A stretch of 54,423 bases of DNA from a virus, in the IMG/VR virus record IMGVR_UViG_3300023174_000213, positions 1-54,423 of that record. The stretch is one strand, 5' to 3'. Numbering within the stretch: position 1 is the stretch's first letter; every line of letters begins with the position of its first letter. The notes under the pieces were generated by a model. That model was not told the origin of the DNA. It searched no databases and saw only the letters and a list, made by a program, of their open reading frames with translations. Below, piece by piece: positions 37,504 to 45,642 of the stretch. The position numbers and the translations under genes were made by a program.

Positions 37504-37957
37504 TGACGAACAAGAGTGGCTTGACGACGCTGTATGCGCTCAGGATAGTAATAAGTCAAAGATAAACTTCTTCTTCTCAGACAATGAGGACGAGGTCGAG
37601 CAAGCCAAGACTCTCTGTATGTCGTGCCCTGTCAGAAAAAAGTGTCTCTCTAAGGCCCTCAATAATCGAGAGATTTGGGGAGTCTGGGGTGGAGCGTCTC
37701 AGGACGAGATCCGCGATGTTCTCTGTCTCACGGAAGACGAGCGCGAAGTACGTCGAACTAAGAAGGGCGAAGCTCCGTACTGCCTCTACTGCAACGCTAA
37801 TACAGAGTTTCTTCGCACCGGACAGATTGATATTCCTGGAGGTGGACGGTGGACAGTAAGGCGGACAGTAACTTGCTCACGCTGTGCGTTCACGTGGATC
37901 AGTAGAACTAGTGCAAACTCAGTGGATGGCTACCGTTCGCAGTATGGACTAAGTTAG
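37496..37957 (+). CDS. WhiB-family Fe-S transcription regulator with extra C-terminal zinc ribbon
   Basis: 153 residues from ATG 37496 (a TTG at 37487 is possible). The WhiB domain has C14, C41, C44 and C50 (AKTLCMSCPVRKKCLSKAL) for the 4Fe-4S cluster, and the turn WGVWGGAS before the basic region. WhiB-like proteins bind the host sigma-A C-terminal region and change promoter choice. Unlike the usual ~80-120 residue family members, a second domain follows with C96/C99 and C127/C130 (PYCLYCN...VTCSRCAF), a zinc-ribbon pattern. Its stop overlaps that of the convergent metallophosphoesterase. The family strongly indicates an actinobacterial host. Confidence 0.9.
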   Translation: MSDDEQEWLDDAVCAQDSNKSKINFFFSDNEDEVEQAKTLCMSCPVRKKCLSKALNNREIWGVWGGASQDEIRDVLCLTEDEREVRRTKKGEAPYCLYCNANTEFLRTGQIDIPGGGRWTVRRTVTCSRCAFTWISRTSANSVDGYRSQYGLS

Positions 37958-39153
37958 TCCACTGCAAGAATACTGATGAACTCTCGGGGATCGTAGTCTC
38001 CACCGAAGACAAGTGTCAAGAATCCGGGACGAGACGATGCTCCTGTGCGGTCTCGGTACCAGTCCGAGCCGGGGTCTACTGTCGGAGCCTGTACCCAGAG
38101 GCGGGACCCAACATCCTGCGACTTGAAGTGGTGATAGTGACCGCTGATCCAGAGGTCTGCACCTCCCAGAGCTGTCTGACCCATAGCCTGTCCGTTGAGA
38201 TACTTCTCAACGTCTCGTGAGAACTGGTGTCCGTGGAACATCCCCAAGTGAGTTCCGCAGATTTCAGTAACAAGTGTTTGATGTCCAGAGGCGGGGAATC
38301 GGAACTCGACGTGTTGCAGGGCAGGGTTCTCGGCGCAGGCATCCTGAACTGCTGAGGCAATTTCTACGTTCCAGCCATCAGCAGGGTCTGCTGCTACCTG
38401 ACGAGTCACCTCGTCGTGGTTTCCGTTGACTACAGGGATAATCAATCGTTCAGCGTGGGGAGCAAATGTTTTGATTTGCTGAAGCAAGAGACGTCGAGCA
38501 ACGCGGACCTGCTCAGTCTGCCCGAGGTCCGATGCGGCGAGTCCTTGGAGACGTCCATTCTGAGAGACATTGCCCTCGACGTGGTCACCAAGTTCGGGGA
38601 GAACAATGGTTCCCATAGAGATACCCATCTTCTGAAGCCCTTGAAATCGTTCCACGCTTCGTCGAGTTCCCTCAAGGATGCGACCTACAGTCTGGTCAGT
38701 TCCGCCAGAGCCAGACTTTTTACCAATTTGCTTGTCAGCACCAACGTGAGCGTAGGCTCCGGTGCCAGTAGCAGTCTTAATCCCCTTCTCGGGACGCCAC
38801 GTTCTGATGTGGTCAATAAGATCCTCAAGATCAAAGTCACGCTCTGTGACTCCTCGGGCGGGAGTGACGTTGACGCGGACGGATTCAAGCCAGTCACCGT
38901 GGAACGTCTGCCACGATCCTTTACGAACAGATGTCACTAGCCACTCAGCAGGATCAAGCCCGCGCTCGCGCAGGATTTCTTCAGCACCGGGAGTATTTCC
39001 CTCGGCATTGGCAGTGGAGATTATAAATCCACCATCGGGTCCTAGCTCAACGCGAGGACGCCAAGACTCTGGAGTTGCGGTCTGCTTGGTGTCCGAACCA
39101 CTCTGTCCGGGAGACACTAAGTCAGTCAGAGTCTTTTTTAGTTCGTCGCTCAT
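37954..39153 (-). CDS. Metallophosphoesterase (calcineurin-like nuclease/phosphatase)
   Basis: 399 residues from ATG 39153, with AAAGGA upstream on the minus strand. Metal-binding motifs in order are LPELGDHVEG, VPVVNGNHDEV, GMFHGHQFS and WISGHYHHFK, the set for a two-metal phosphoesterase. The N-terminal ~130 residues (a linker with PESWRPRVELGPDGG and an alpha/beta segment) are specific to actinophage homologues. Substrate may be DNA, as for SbcD/Mre11-type enzymes, or small nucleotides. It overlaps the HTH-like gene by 4 bases at its start, and the WhiB gene tail to tail. Confidence 0.8.
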   Translation of the reverse strand: MSDELKKTLTDLVSPGQSGSDTKQTATPESWRPRVELGPDGGFIISTANAEGNTPGAEEILRERGLDPAEWLVTSVRKGSWQTFHGDWLESVRVNVTPARGVTERDFDLEDLIDHIRTWRPEKGIKTATGTGAYAHVGADKQIGKKSGSGGTDQTVGRILEGTRRSVERFQGLQKMGISMGTIVLPELGDHVEGNVSQNGRLQGLAASDLGQTEQVRVARRLLLQQIKTFAPHAERLIIPVVNGNHDEVTRQVAADPADGWNVEIASAVQDACAENPALQHVEFRFPASGHQTLVTEICGTHLGMFHGHQFSRDVEKYLNGQAMGQTALGGADLWISGHYHHFKSQDVGSRLWVQAPTVDPGSDWYRDRTGASSRPGFLTLVFGGDYDPREFISILAVD

Positions 39154-39422
39154 GATGAGTCCTTTGTTGAATATGCAAAACAGACACACGTCTTGCGACG
39201 GTGCCTGTCCATGGTTGCGTCAGAAATCTCATATCCAAGGGTACGAAGTGCTTGAGCCAGTTGATAGTTGGTGGGGCGGTTCTTGCTATTCTTCTCCATC
39301 CACATAATTTCGTTGAGAAGAGTCGTAGTTTCATCGTCCTGCTCGGCGACACACTGTGCAACTTTACACTGGCGAGACTTCAGGCCTTCAAGTACTTCTC
39401 GAACCTTGTCCGCATTTGACAC
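39150..39422 (-). CDS. Small helix-turn-helix-like protein
   Basis: 90 residues from GTG 39422, which has GGAGGT five bases upstream; a TTG at 39434 is open but would bury that site. The C-terminal half, RPTNYQLAQALRTLGYEISD followed by ATMDRHRRKTC, matches small actinophage proteins annotated as HTH DNA-binding proteins. The N-terminus has VREVLEGLKSRQCKVAQ. It has its own promoter with an inverted repeat and is coupled to the metallophosphoesterase. It may be a regulator that controls itself. Confidence 0.65.
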   Translation of the reverse strand: MSNADKVREVLEGLKSRQCKVAQCVAEQDDETTTLLNEIMWMEKNSKNRPTNYQLAQALRTLGYEISDATMDRHRRKTCVCFAYSTKDSS

Positions 39423-39431
39423 AGTAACCTC

Positions 39432-39465
39432 CAAGTGTTTGTGATACTTGAGGTAAAGTCTACCA
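39432..39465 (-). promoter_or_regulatory. Minus-strand promoter and operator-like dyad for the HTH gene
   Basis: Read on the minus strand, TGG-TAGACT (39465-39457) is an extended -10. Between it and GTG 39422 lies the dyad CAAGT (39432-39436) with ACTTG (39446-39450), spanning the expected transcription start, followed by GGAGGT. Confidence 0.55.
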
Positions 39466-39477
39466 GACTAATGCTGA

Positions 39478-39900
39478 TTAGACGAAGATATTTGTGACGA
39501 TACCTACAACGATGCTCAAGATGGCTCCAAGGACGGCAATACCAATTGCCTGATTCTTGCTGTGACGCTGTCCATCGAGCGTGCGTCGCTGGATTTTTTG
39601 GTCTTCAATGATGTCGTCAATCCGTGAGTGGATATCGGAGCTCATTGACTGACGCTCGATATCCGACTCGCGAATTTGACTAGCCACGTCCTTCTTCAAT
39701 TCTGTGACTGATTTGGCATTGTCGATATCTGAATCCTTGAGATCGCGCTCTAACCTCGTGATGCGCTCGTTATACGAGTCAAACTTGAGGTTGACAAACT
39801 CACGAGTAGCCATTTGAGCTTGCATGGTTTCGAGCACACGAGTGATGTGCTCGAGCATAACTCGGAGTTCACCAGGAGTTGGGTCGCGATCTGGGGACAT
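39478..39900 (-). CDS. Coiled-coil membrane protein of the lysis cassette
   Basis: 140 residues. A long heptad-rich coiled coil (about residues 10-110, ERITRLERDLKDSDIDNAKS) is followed by a short basic stretch and a single C-terminal membrane segment (AIGIAVLGAILSIVVGIVTN). The layout recalls XhlA-type or pinholin-associated proteins that sit next to endolysins. It is 3 bp downstream of the endolysin. It may regulate or assist the holin. Confidence 0.65.
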   Translation of the reverse strand: MSPDRDPTPGELRVMLEHITRVLETMQAQMATREFVNLKFDSYNERITRLERDLKDSDIDNAKSVTELKKDVASQIRESDIERQSMSSDIHSRIDDIIEDQKIQRRTLDGQRHSKNQAIGIAVLGAILSIVVGIVTNIFV

Positions 39901-39903
39901 TAG

Positions 39904-40707
39904 TTAGCCGATAGCCTTCCATGTTTTTGGCCCAACAGTTCCGTCAACCTTAAGGTCGTGCTTAGCCTGAAACTCCATGACGTGCTTCTTAGTGTCAGGG
40001 CCAAAGACTCCATCAGCAGTAATGCCGAGTTTCTCTTGAAGATGCTTGACGTGTACTCCCTTTGATCCAACCTTGACTGCGGGTCGAGATATGGGAGTAG
40101 CTGGGGCTGCAACGGCGGCTGCGACAGCTACTGCTGCCTCAGTCTTTACCAATTCAGCAGCGCCTTGATCGTCGTGCGTTGGAGCTGGTGCAACAGGTGC
40201 GTCGGGCGGGGTCTCTACTGGTGCAGTGGCAATTGACTTTTCCCACTCAATGAGGTGATCAAAGAACTTAACTGGTTCGATGTAACCTGCTCCAGTTGCG
40301 TTCCAGGTGTGAACCTTGCCCTTGTGAAGTTCCCAGTGGAGGTGCTTACCAGTTGACATACCAGTTGAGCCCATTTTTCCAAGCGGGGTTCCGGCTTCAA
40401 TTTTCTGACCCTTTTTTACTTTGACTGATCCATCAGCCATATGTGCATACAGCGTGGTGTACCAATCGCCTTTAATTTTGTGAAGTAGCGTAACGCTATT
40501 TCCAAAACCAGCGGGATTGTTGCCAATGTAAAGAACTGTACCATCATATGGTGCTTCAATCCAGCAAGGCTCTTGTCCAGACCAGATGTCTGTACCATTG
40601 TGGTGCTTTTTTGTTTTTGTGACGGGGTGGATACGCCAGCCCATTATGGACGTAACTTTCCATGCTTTTCCAGGCTTTCCGTCAATTGGATACTGTGCTT
40701 TTGCCAT
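39904..40707 (-). CDS. Endolysin: M23 metallopeptidase plus peptidoglycan-binding domain
   Basis: 267 residues, AAAGGA upstream on the minus strand. Residues about 15-130 are an M23 peptidase: zinc ligands H and D in HHNGTDIW, and the HLHWEL motif near residue 123. A Pro/Ala linker follows (APVETPPDAPVAPAP, then AAVAVAAAVAAPA). The C-terminal ~65 residues are a PG_binding_1 domain (VKHLQEKLGITADGVFGPDT). It should cut peptide cross-links of the host wall at lysis. No signal peptide is seen, so a holin is needed. Confidence 0.9.
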   Translation of the reverse strand: MAKAQYPIDGKPGKAWKVTSIMGWRIHPVTKTKKHHNGTDIWSGQEPCWIEAPYDGTVLYIGNNPAGFGNSVTLLHKIKGDWYTTLYAHMADGSVKVKKGQKIEAGTPLGKMGSTGMSTGKHLHWELHKGKVHTWNATGAGYIEPVKFFDHLIEWEKSIATAPVETPPDAPVAPAPTHDDQGAAELVKTEAAVAVAAAVAAPATPISRPAVKVGSKGVHVKHLQEKLGITADGVFGPDTKKHVMEFQAKHDLKVDGTVGPKTWKAIG

Positions 40708-40755
40708 GATTTTTTCTTCCTTTGTGGGAGTAGTATTACTACAATTTTACCGTGA

Positions 40756-40932
40756 TTACTTGTCGTCGTCTTTAGGGTTACGAAGCCTGTAAGTGACAAT
40801 CCAGATGCAGAGTGATACGAGGATGCACCATCCGACTACTTCTTTAGCCGATCCTTCGAGTACAACCCAAGCGACAAACATGCCAAGCAATGTCCAAAGC
40901 TGTCCAATAATGTCGTTTAAAAAACCTTTCAT
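40756..40932 (-). CDS. Small two-helix membrane protein, holin candidate
   Basis: 58 residues, ATG at 40932 overlapping the stop of the PA14 gene (ATGA). Two hydrophobic helices are visible (IIGQLWTLLGMFVAWVVLEG and VVGWCILVSLCIWIVTYRL), followed by a charged tail NPKDDDK. Small size, two membrane spans and charged C-terminus fit a class II holin, and the endolysin is next downstream. A 13-bp palindrome (40730-40742) lies between the two. Confidence 0.65.
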   Translation of the reverse strand: MKGFLNDIIGQLWTLLGMFVAWVVLEGSAKEVVGWCILVSLCIWIVTYRLRNPKDDDK

Positions 40933-42473
40933 TGTTTCCTCCTTCCCGTGCTCGATGATCCTGATTTTGAAGAGGCTGAGGCGCTCGCCGATGTGGCAGC
41001 AGCCATAGTTGCAGTGGCGGCAGCTTGCGTAGCAATCTGCGTAACGATAATGGCGGAGACAACAACTTTTTCAGATTGCTTGCGGACCTCGGGAGACATG
41101 TCAGCACCCACGTTGCCAACAAAGTTGATTGCATCTGCCAGAGCTACAATCGCGCTACCGAGGACTGGAATGGCCGCAAGTTCTTCTGAGACGACAATGT
41201 CGTCAGCTGTTGCCTCCGCCCACAACTCCTCCATGACTTCTTCTTCGGTCGGAGGAGTTGGCTCTACAGTTGGCTCAACTGTAGGTTCGGGGGAAGGTTC
41301 TGGGGTGGGTTCTGTAGTTGGCTCTGGCTCTGGCTCTGGCTCTACATAGGGAATGTATGGCTGAATTGAAGCCCGCATATCCAAGGCGTTTTGCAGTGCT
41401 TCTTCGAGGGGAGGAACGGCTACTTCAGCTTCTGATTTAGCTTGAGCTGTCTGCTCCGTAAGAATTAAGGCTGTGTTATATCCGTCTTGAGCCGAGGTAT
41501 AGCCTTCTTCGGCGACTAAGAGACTTGACGATGCTCTACTTTGTACGGCCTGTTTTTCTTGAAGAATTACCAGAAGCGCAGGATCGTGCACATAAGTTAT
41601 CTCGGAGTAGTCGTTCTGCGAGTACCAGCTGGCTGGGATTACTCCCCAGGTGTACCCGTTGTCGTAGTACAGCGTCGAGCACGCTCCACCGCTCCACTCA
41701 TAGTACCAAGCGTCAAGTTGGTACGAACGTCCGGCCTCGAGGTGAAACTTCTGACTCCACCAACCGCCACAACCTTTGAGTACCCAGTTGTCGTTGATAA
41801 CCATTCCATCAAGCGTCATGTACCAGCCGTCATCGGCGTTGTTGAGGAAGTCATATCCGTATGGTGTGGACTCTGGAATTGTAAGGTATCCGGTGTAGTG
41901 GATCATCACATAGTCGTTTCCACACCCTTCGACGCTTCCGCCGCCCCACTGGTGGTTGATGTGCGTGAACGTCACCGTCTTACAGAGATTGTAGAGATTG
42001 TCTGCGCGGGTGGGGTTGGAAGAAGGCAGTTGATTGTAAATGTCAGCGCGTATTCCAGGAATGCGTTCTTCCCCCGGAGAGTTGGGGTCTGGGATCAAGT
42101 TGTTGTCGTAGTTACTCTGGGCCATAGATAGGTCAATGACAGAAGAGTCATATGCGGCCTGCGCTATTGCCAGATTGAGCGTGGTCTGAGCCAGTTGATT
42201 TTCGGACTCGGCCAACTGCGTCTGTGCGGATTCAACAGCAAAAGACGCGTCAATCAGATTAGATTGAGCGCTCTCGAGATCTGCGCGTGATTGTTCAATT
42301 CTGGCGTCGGCTTCACGGACATATCGGTTGTACTCCTCTTGTGACTGAGGAGTGGGGTATGCATATGCTGGAGAAGCCAGTAGCACAAGTGGGAGCACTA
42401 CAACGCCAAGAATTGAAGCAATCAGCGCATTAGTCGTTGCTACGACTTCCAGCGCTTGTCTCGGTAAGCGCAT
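40929..42473 (-). CDS. Secreted PA14-domain protein with coiled coils and Pro-rich stalk
   Basis: 514 residues. Residues 1-38 form a signal peptide or membrane anchor (IASILGVVVLPLVLLASPAY, then AYA). Residues about 45-125 are coiled coil. A PA14-like lectin domain spans about 150-285 (MIHYTGYLTIPESTPYGYDF, NADDGWYMTLDGMVINDNW) with several Cys. A second coiled coil is followed by a Glu-Pro/Thr-Pro stalk (about 385-415) and an Ala-rich C-terminal hydrophobic region. PA14 domains bind sugars. It lies between small membrane proteins and the endolysin, an unexpected place for a secreted lectin. Function unknown. Confidence 0.75.
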   Translation of the reverse strand: MRLPRQALEVVATTNALIASILGVVVLPLVLLASPAYAYPTPQSQEEYNRYVREADARIEQSRADLESAQSNLIDASFAVESAQTQLAESENQLAQTTLNLAIAQAAYDSSVIDLSMAQSNYDNNLIPDPNSPGEERIPGIRADIYNQLPSSNPTRADNLYNLCKTVTFTHINHQWGGGSVEGCGNDYVMIHYTGYLTIPESTPYGYDFLNNADDGWYMTLDGMVINDNWVLKGCGGWWSQKFHLEAGRSYQLDAWYYEWSGGACSTLYYDNGYTWGVIPASWYSQNDYSEITYVHDPALLVILQEKQAVQSRASSSLLVAEEGYTSAQDGYNTALILTEQTAQAKSEAEVAVPPLEEALQNALDMRASIQPYIPYVEPEPEPEPTTEPTPEPSPEPTVEPTVEPTPPTEEEVMEELWAEATADDIVVSEELAAIPVLGSAIVALADAINFVGNVGADMSPEVRKQSEKVVVSAIIVTQIATQAAATATMAAATSASASASSKSGSSSTGRRKQ

Positions 42474-42486
42474 GGAATATTTTTAC

Positions 42487-42786
42487 TTATCTCTGGTCTT
42501 CTTGAACGTTGTTGAGTGCGGCCTGAACGTCGTCGTTGCTTTCGGCAGCCTTAGATGCAGCAGCGCGGAATGCAGTTTGAACGTCGGTCGCGGACCAGTT
42601 GCCTGACCAAGCAAGTACGACACCGAGGTAAATAATAACGGTTGCGAATGATGTGCCAGTGGCAATGATGCCACCCATCATCCAGTCTCCACCAGCTGCG
42701 ACAGCGCCAATCCCCATTCCAGGGATAAACGTCATCAGCACAATACCGATGGAACGGAGCACGATGCTCTTGGTGATTTCTTTCAT
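42487..42786 (-). CDS. Small membrane protein, possible holin
   Basis: 99 residues. Hydrophobic segments: IVLRSIGIVLMTFIPGMGIG, a Gly-rich GGDWMMGGIIATGTS, and ATVIIYLGVVLAWSGNW, then a hydrophilic helical tail (VQTAFRAAASKAAES) of ~35 residues. It is the first gene of the minus-strand lysis block, just downstream of the divergent promoter region. It could be the holin or an antiholin partner to the 58-residue protein. Confidence 0.6.
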   Translation of the reverse strand: MKEITKSIVLRSIGIVLMTFIPGMGIGAVAAGGDWMMGGIIATGTSFATVIIYLGVVLAWSGNWSATDVQTAFRAAASKAAESNDDVQAALNNVQEDQR

Positions 42787-42889
42787 GTGGGATACACTTT
42801 CTGGTAGTGGGCAGACAGGGCTATCCGTCAGCCTCTCGGTAGCTGTAATACGACGGAATATTTGTGTATTAAGTATATTTTACCGCTCT
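42787..42889 (-). promoter_or_regulatory. AT-rich divergent control region, minus-strand side
   Basis: About 200 bp separate the divergent lysis and primase genes. On the minus strand a -10-like TATACT occurs at 42877-42872 within an AT-rich stretch, without a clear -35. No gene was found in this gap. Confidence 0.4.
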
Positions 42890-42918
42890 TTGTGGCAGGC
42901 GAGTTTTCGTGTTACTAT
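42890..42918 (+). promoter_or_regulatory. Promoter for the primase-helicase operon
   Basis: TTGTGG (42890-42895), a 17-base spacer and TACTAT (42913-42918) preceded by TGT form the best sigma-70-like promoter in the window, with both -35 and extended -10. The leader to GTG 42985 is about 60 bases, with AGGA before the start. Confidence 0.7.
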
Positions 42919-42984
42919 GGTCTTTCCACTCTCTTTTGACACAGAAGAAGATAGAGTTGGGACACTTGCACAGTCAGGAATACG

Positions 42985-45636
42985 GTGAGCGACGAACAAA
43001 ATTTGGAAAAGCTGGCTTCGTGGTACACGGGGTTAGGCTGGAAAATTCTTCCCTGTCATGGGGTGACCGAGGGTGGTCGATGCACTTGCGGTGGTCAGCA
43101 CTCTGACCCCAAGGACATTGGTAAGCACCCCGCTATCTACGACTGGCCCAATCAGGCCACAACCGATCCCAATCAGATTTCGTCGTGGTGGCGTGCTGAA
43201 TCCCGGTACAACATCGGCGTTGCCTGTCGGGACTCCGGCTTTTTTGTAGTCGACATTGACCCTCGATCGGGTGGCTTTGAATCGTTCCTCAAGTTTGAGG
43301 AACTGGTCAATGGGGCACTCCCCCCGACTGTAGAAGCCATTACTGGTGAATACACCTACAAGGGACAGATCCTTCGCGGACGGCACCTCTTCTATAAGTG
43401 TGAGTTTAAGGAAGAGCTGGTTGGCAACCTTAGGGCGGCCAAGCTTCCCGGTATTGACATAAAGCACAACGGCTATGTTTTGCTTCACCCCTCTAATCAC
43501 ATCTCAGGTGTGTCCTATGGGTGGAAGCCTGGCCACGCTCCGTGGGAAATCCACATGGCCGAAGCACCTGACGAACTTCTCGACACCCTGCGTAAGCGTG
43601 GTCGTACTGCTTCAATGCGTAGCTCGACGTCCCTCGGCTCTGGTGACTGGTCTGCTCTTGACGGTCTTGAGTTTAAGGGCGAGCGCATTGACGTGGACAA
43701 GCTTCTTGAGGAGGGTCTTGAGGAGGGCGAGCGTGCTGTAACTATCTACGCTATGTCCTGTGCTCTTGCTAACAAGTTTCCTCAGGATGAGCTCGGTCGT
43801 CAGGCCGTAGAAAACATGATGATCCGTTTCAACTATGAAAAGGTTCGTCCCCCACTCGAACTCGAAGGAGCGACCGGACTTCTCGGCCACGTCCGTCGAG
43901 CTATTGACTTTGTGCACAACAACCCCAAGCACTCGCGGGGTTGGGCTGGAATCTCCGACTGGGAGAAAGACGCTGCTGCTCGTATTGCTGGTGGGTCGCA
44001 AAACACCTCGGCTCTGACTTCGCGCACTGCCCCTGTCTCAACAAGCGACCCTGACGACGATGTCGACTACTCACTGGACGGAACTATCGGCGGCATGGTT
44101 TCCATCGGTGTCCATAACGGTGAATCGATTATGGGCGCTTCAACTATGGGAAACATTGATGTCCCCAAGGACCCCGATGCTGTAAACCCCGAGGACGGTG
44201 GAATTGCTGGACAGCGTTCGCTCACCGACGTCGGGAACGGACGTCGTATCGTTGACAACTTTGGTCAGGGTGTTCGCTACACCCCAGGTCTTGGCTGGTA
44301 CACATGGTCTGGAACACACTGGAAGAACGACATTGAGAACCTTGAGTTGCGTGAGTTGGCAAAGCGTGTCTCTGTGACTATCGCAAGTGAGGTGATCCAC
44401 TACGACGACCCCAACAAGAAGCAAGAGGTCATGAAGTGGGCCATGCAGACTAAGTCAAACGCTCGCCTCAACTCAGCTATCGACAGCTGCACCTCCGACC
44501 CTCGCGTCTTTGTGCCAGTCGATGAGTGGGATAGCGACGATCACCTGCTCGGTGTCAAGAATGGTGTCGTCGACCTGCGGACTGGAGAACTCCTTAAGGG
44601 TCGTCCCGACCTACACATCACTCGACGTAGCCCTGTTGCCTACCAGCCAGGTCGCGTAAATAACCGTTGGACTGACTTTGTTGACTTTGCCACTGGCGGA
44701 GATAAAGAACTTCAGGACTGGATTCAGCGTGCAGTTGGCTACACAATCACTGGTCTCAACACACAAGATGTGATGTTCCTTGTTTACGGTCCCCCTGGGT
44801 CGGGTAAGAACACCTTTGTCGAGGCAATCGTCAAGTGCCTCGGAACCCAGCAGTACGCATGGCCGATGGACTCTACTATTCTTGCTCAGGACAACGGACA
44901 GTCCAACAACACCGACCTCTACCACTGGGCCGAACTCCGTGGCCGCCGTATGGTCTGGGTTGACGAGTTGCCTGAGTCGGAGCGTATCAAAGAGAATGCA
45001 GTCAAGAAGTTGACTGGTTCATCTGAAATCTCGGCGCGTTCTCCCGGTGAGAAGCCGTTCACGTTTCAGTCACACGCCAAGTTGTGGCTCACGACCAACC
45101 ACCGCCCAATCATCACTGACGATGCAATGTGGCGTCGTATTCGTCCGATTCCGTGGTCGCAGGTTCCTGCAGTAGCCGATCCTACGCTCAAGGAGTTCTT
45201 GTTCGATCCTGAGGGTGGCATGCCTGCAATTCTGGCATGGGCTGTCGAGGGGGCAATAAAGTACTTAGGGTCGAAAGATATTGATCCTCTTGGCTGGTGT
45301 ACCGCTGTGCACCAAGCCTCAGATGTATATCGCCGTAGTGAGGACCGTATTGGAATGTTCTTGGTCGAGGAAACGGAAGAGACTCCTGGACTCAACCTTG
45401 CTATTAGTAGCATGTATCTTCGCTACCGTATGTGGAGTGAATCTCGCGGTGAACGTGCCATGACTCAGATTGCTTTGCTCCGTAAACTTCGTGACCGAGG
45501 TATCCCCATCGAGGGAGATGGAAGTCGCGCGATGTTGATGAATCGTGGCTTTATTCCTACTGCGGCCCCTAGTCATACTGCGGGTGGTGCCTTTGATATT
45601 GCTGGCCTCAGCTCAAGCGTGAACTGGGCTCGCTAG
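42985..45636 (+). CDS. Bifunctional primase-polymerase and D5-like helicase
   Basis: 883 residues from GTG 42985. The N-terminal ~200 residues are a prim-pol domain: WYTGLGWKILPCHGV, the metal-binding VVDIDPRSGG near residue 88, and GRHLFYKC. A linker of ~230 residues follows. The C-terminal part is a superfamily 3 helicase: Walker A GPPGSGKNT near residue 603, Walker B region RRMVWVDELPE, sensor-like LWLTTNHRPI, and the arginine region DDAMWRRIRPIPW. Such proteins prime and unwind at the phage fork and would work with the PolA polymerase. Confidence 0.92.
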   Translation: MSDEQNLEKLASWYTGLGWKILPCHGVTEGGRCTCGGQHSDPKDIGKHPAIYDWPNQATTDPNQISSWWRAESRYNIGVACRDSGFFVVDIDPRSGGFESFLKFEELVNGALPPTVEAITGEYTYKGQILRGRHLFYKCEFKEELVGNLRAAKLPGIDIKHNGYVLLHPSNHISGVSYGWKPGHAPWEIHMAEAPDELLDTLRKRGRTASMRSSTSLGSGDWSALDGLEFKGERIDVDKLLEEGLEEGERAVTIYAMSCALANKFPQDELGRQAVENMMIRFNYEKVRPPLELEGATGLLGHVRRAIDFVHNNPKHSRGWAGISDWEKDAAARIAGGSQNTSALTSRTAPVSTSDPDDDVDYSLDGTIGGMVSIGVHNGESIMGASTMGNIDVPKDPDAVNPEDGGIAGQRSLTDVGNGRRIVDNFGQGVRYTPGLGWYTWSGTHWKNDIENLELRELAKRVSVTIASEVIHYDDPNKKQEVMKWAMQTKSNARLNSAIDSCTSDPRVFVPVDEWDSDDHLLGVKNGVVDLRTGELLKGRPDLHITRRSPVAYQPGRVNNRWTDFVDFATGGDKELQDWIQRAVGYTITGLNTQDVMFLVYGPPGSGKNTFVEAIVKCLGTQQYAWPMDSTILAQDNGQSNNTDLYHWAELRGRRMVWVDELPESERIKENAVKKLTGSSEISARSPGEKPFTFQSHAKLWLTTNHRPIITDDAMWRRIRPIPWSQVPAVADPTLKEFLFDPEGGMPAILAWAVEGAIKYLGSKDIDPLGWCTAVHQASDVYRRSEDRIGMFLVEETEETPGLNLAISSMYLRYRMWSESRGERAMTQIALLRKLRDRGIPIEGDGSRAMLMNRGFIPTAAPSHTAGGAFDIAGLSSSVNWAR

Positions 45637-45642
45637 GCTGAC

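Noticed and set aside
38416-38940. Plus-strand open frame of 174 codons antisense to the metallophosphoesterase
   Set aside because: The minus-strand gene has all catalytic motifs, and the plus frame shows no recognisable protein or ribosome site.
40844-41134. Minus-strand open frame overlapping the PA14 and 58-residue genes
   Set aside because: It spans the junction of two coupled genes in another frame and shows no start signal.
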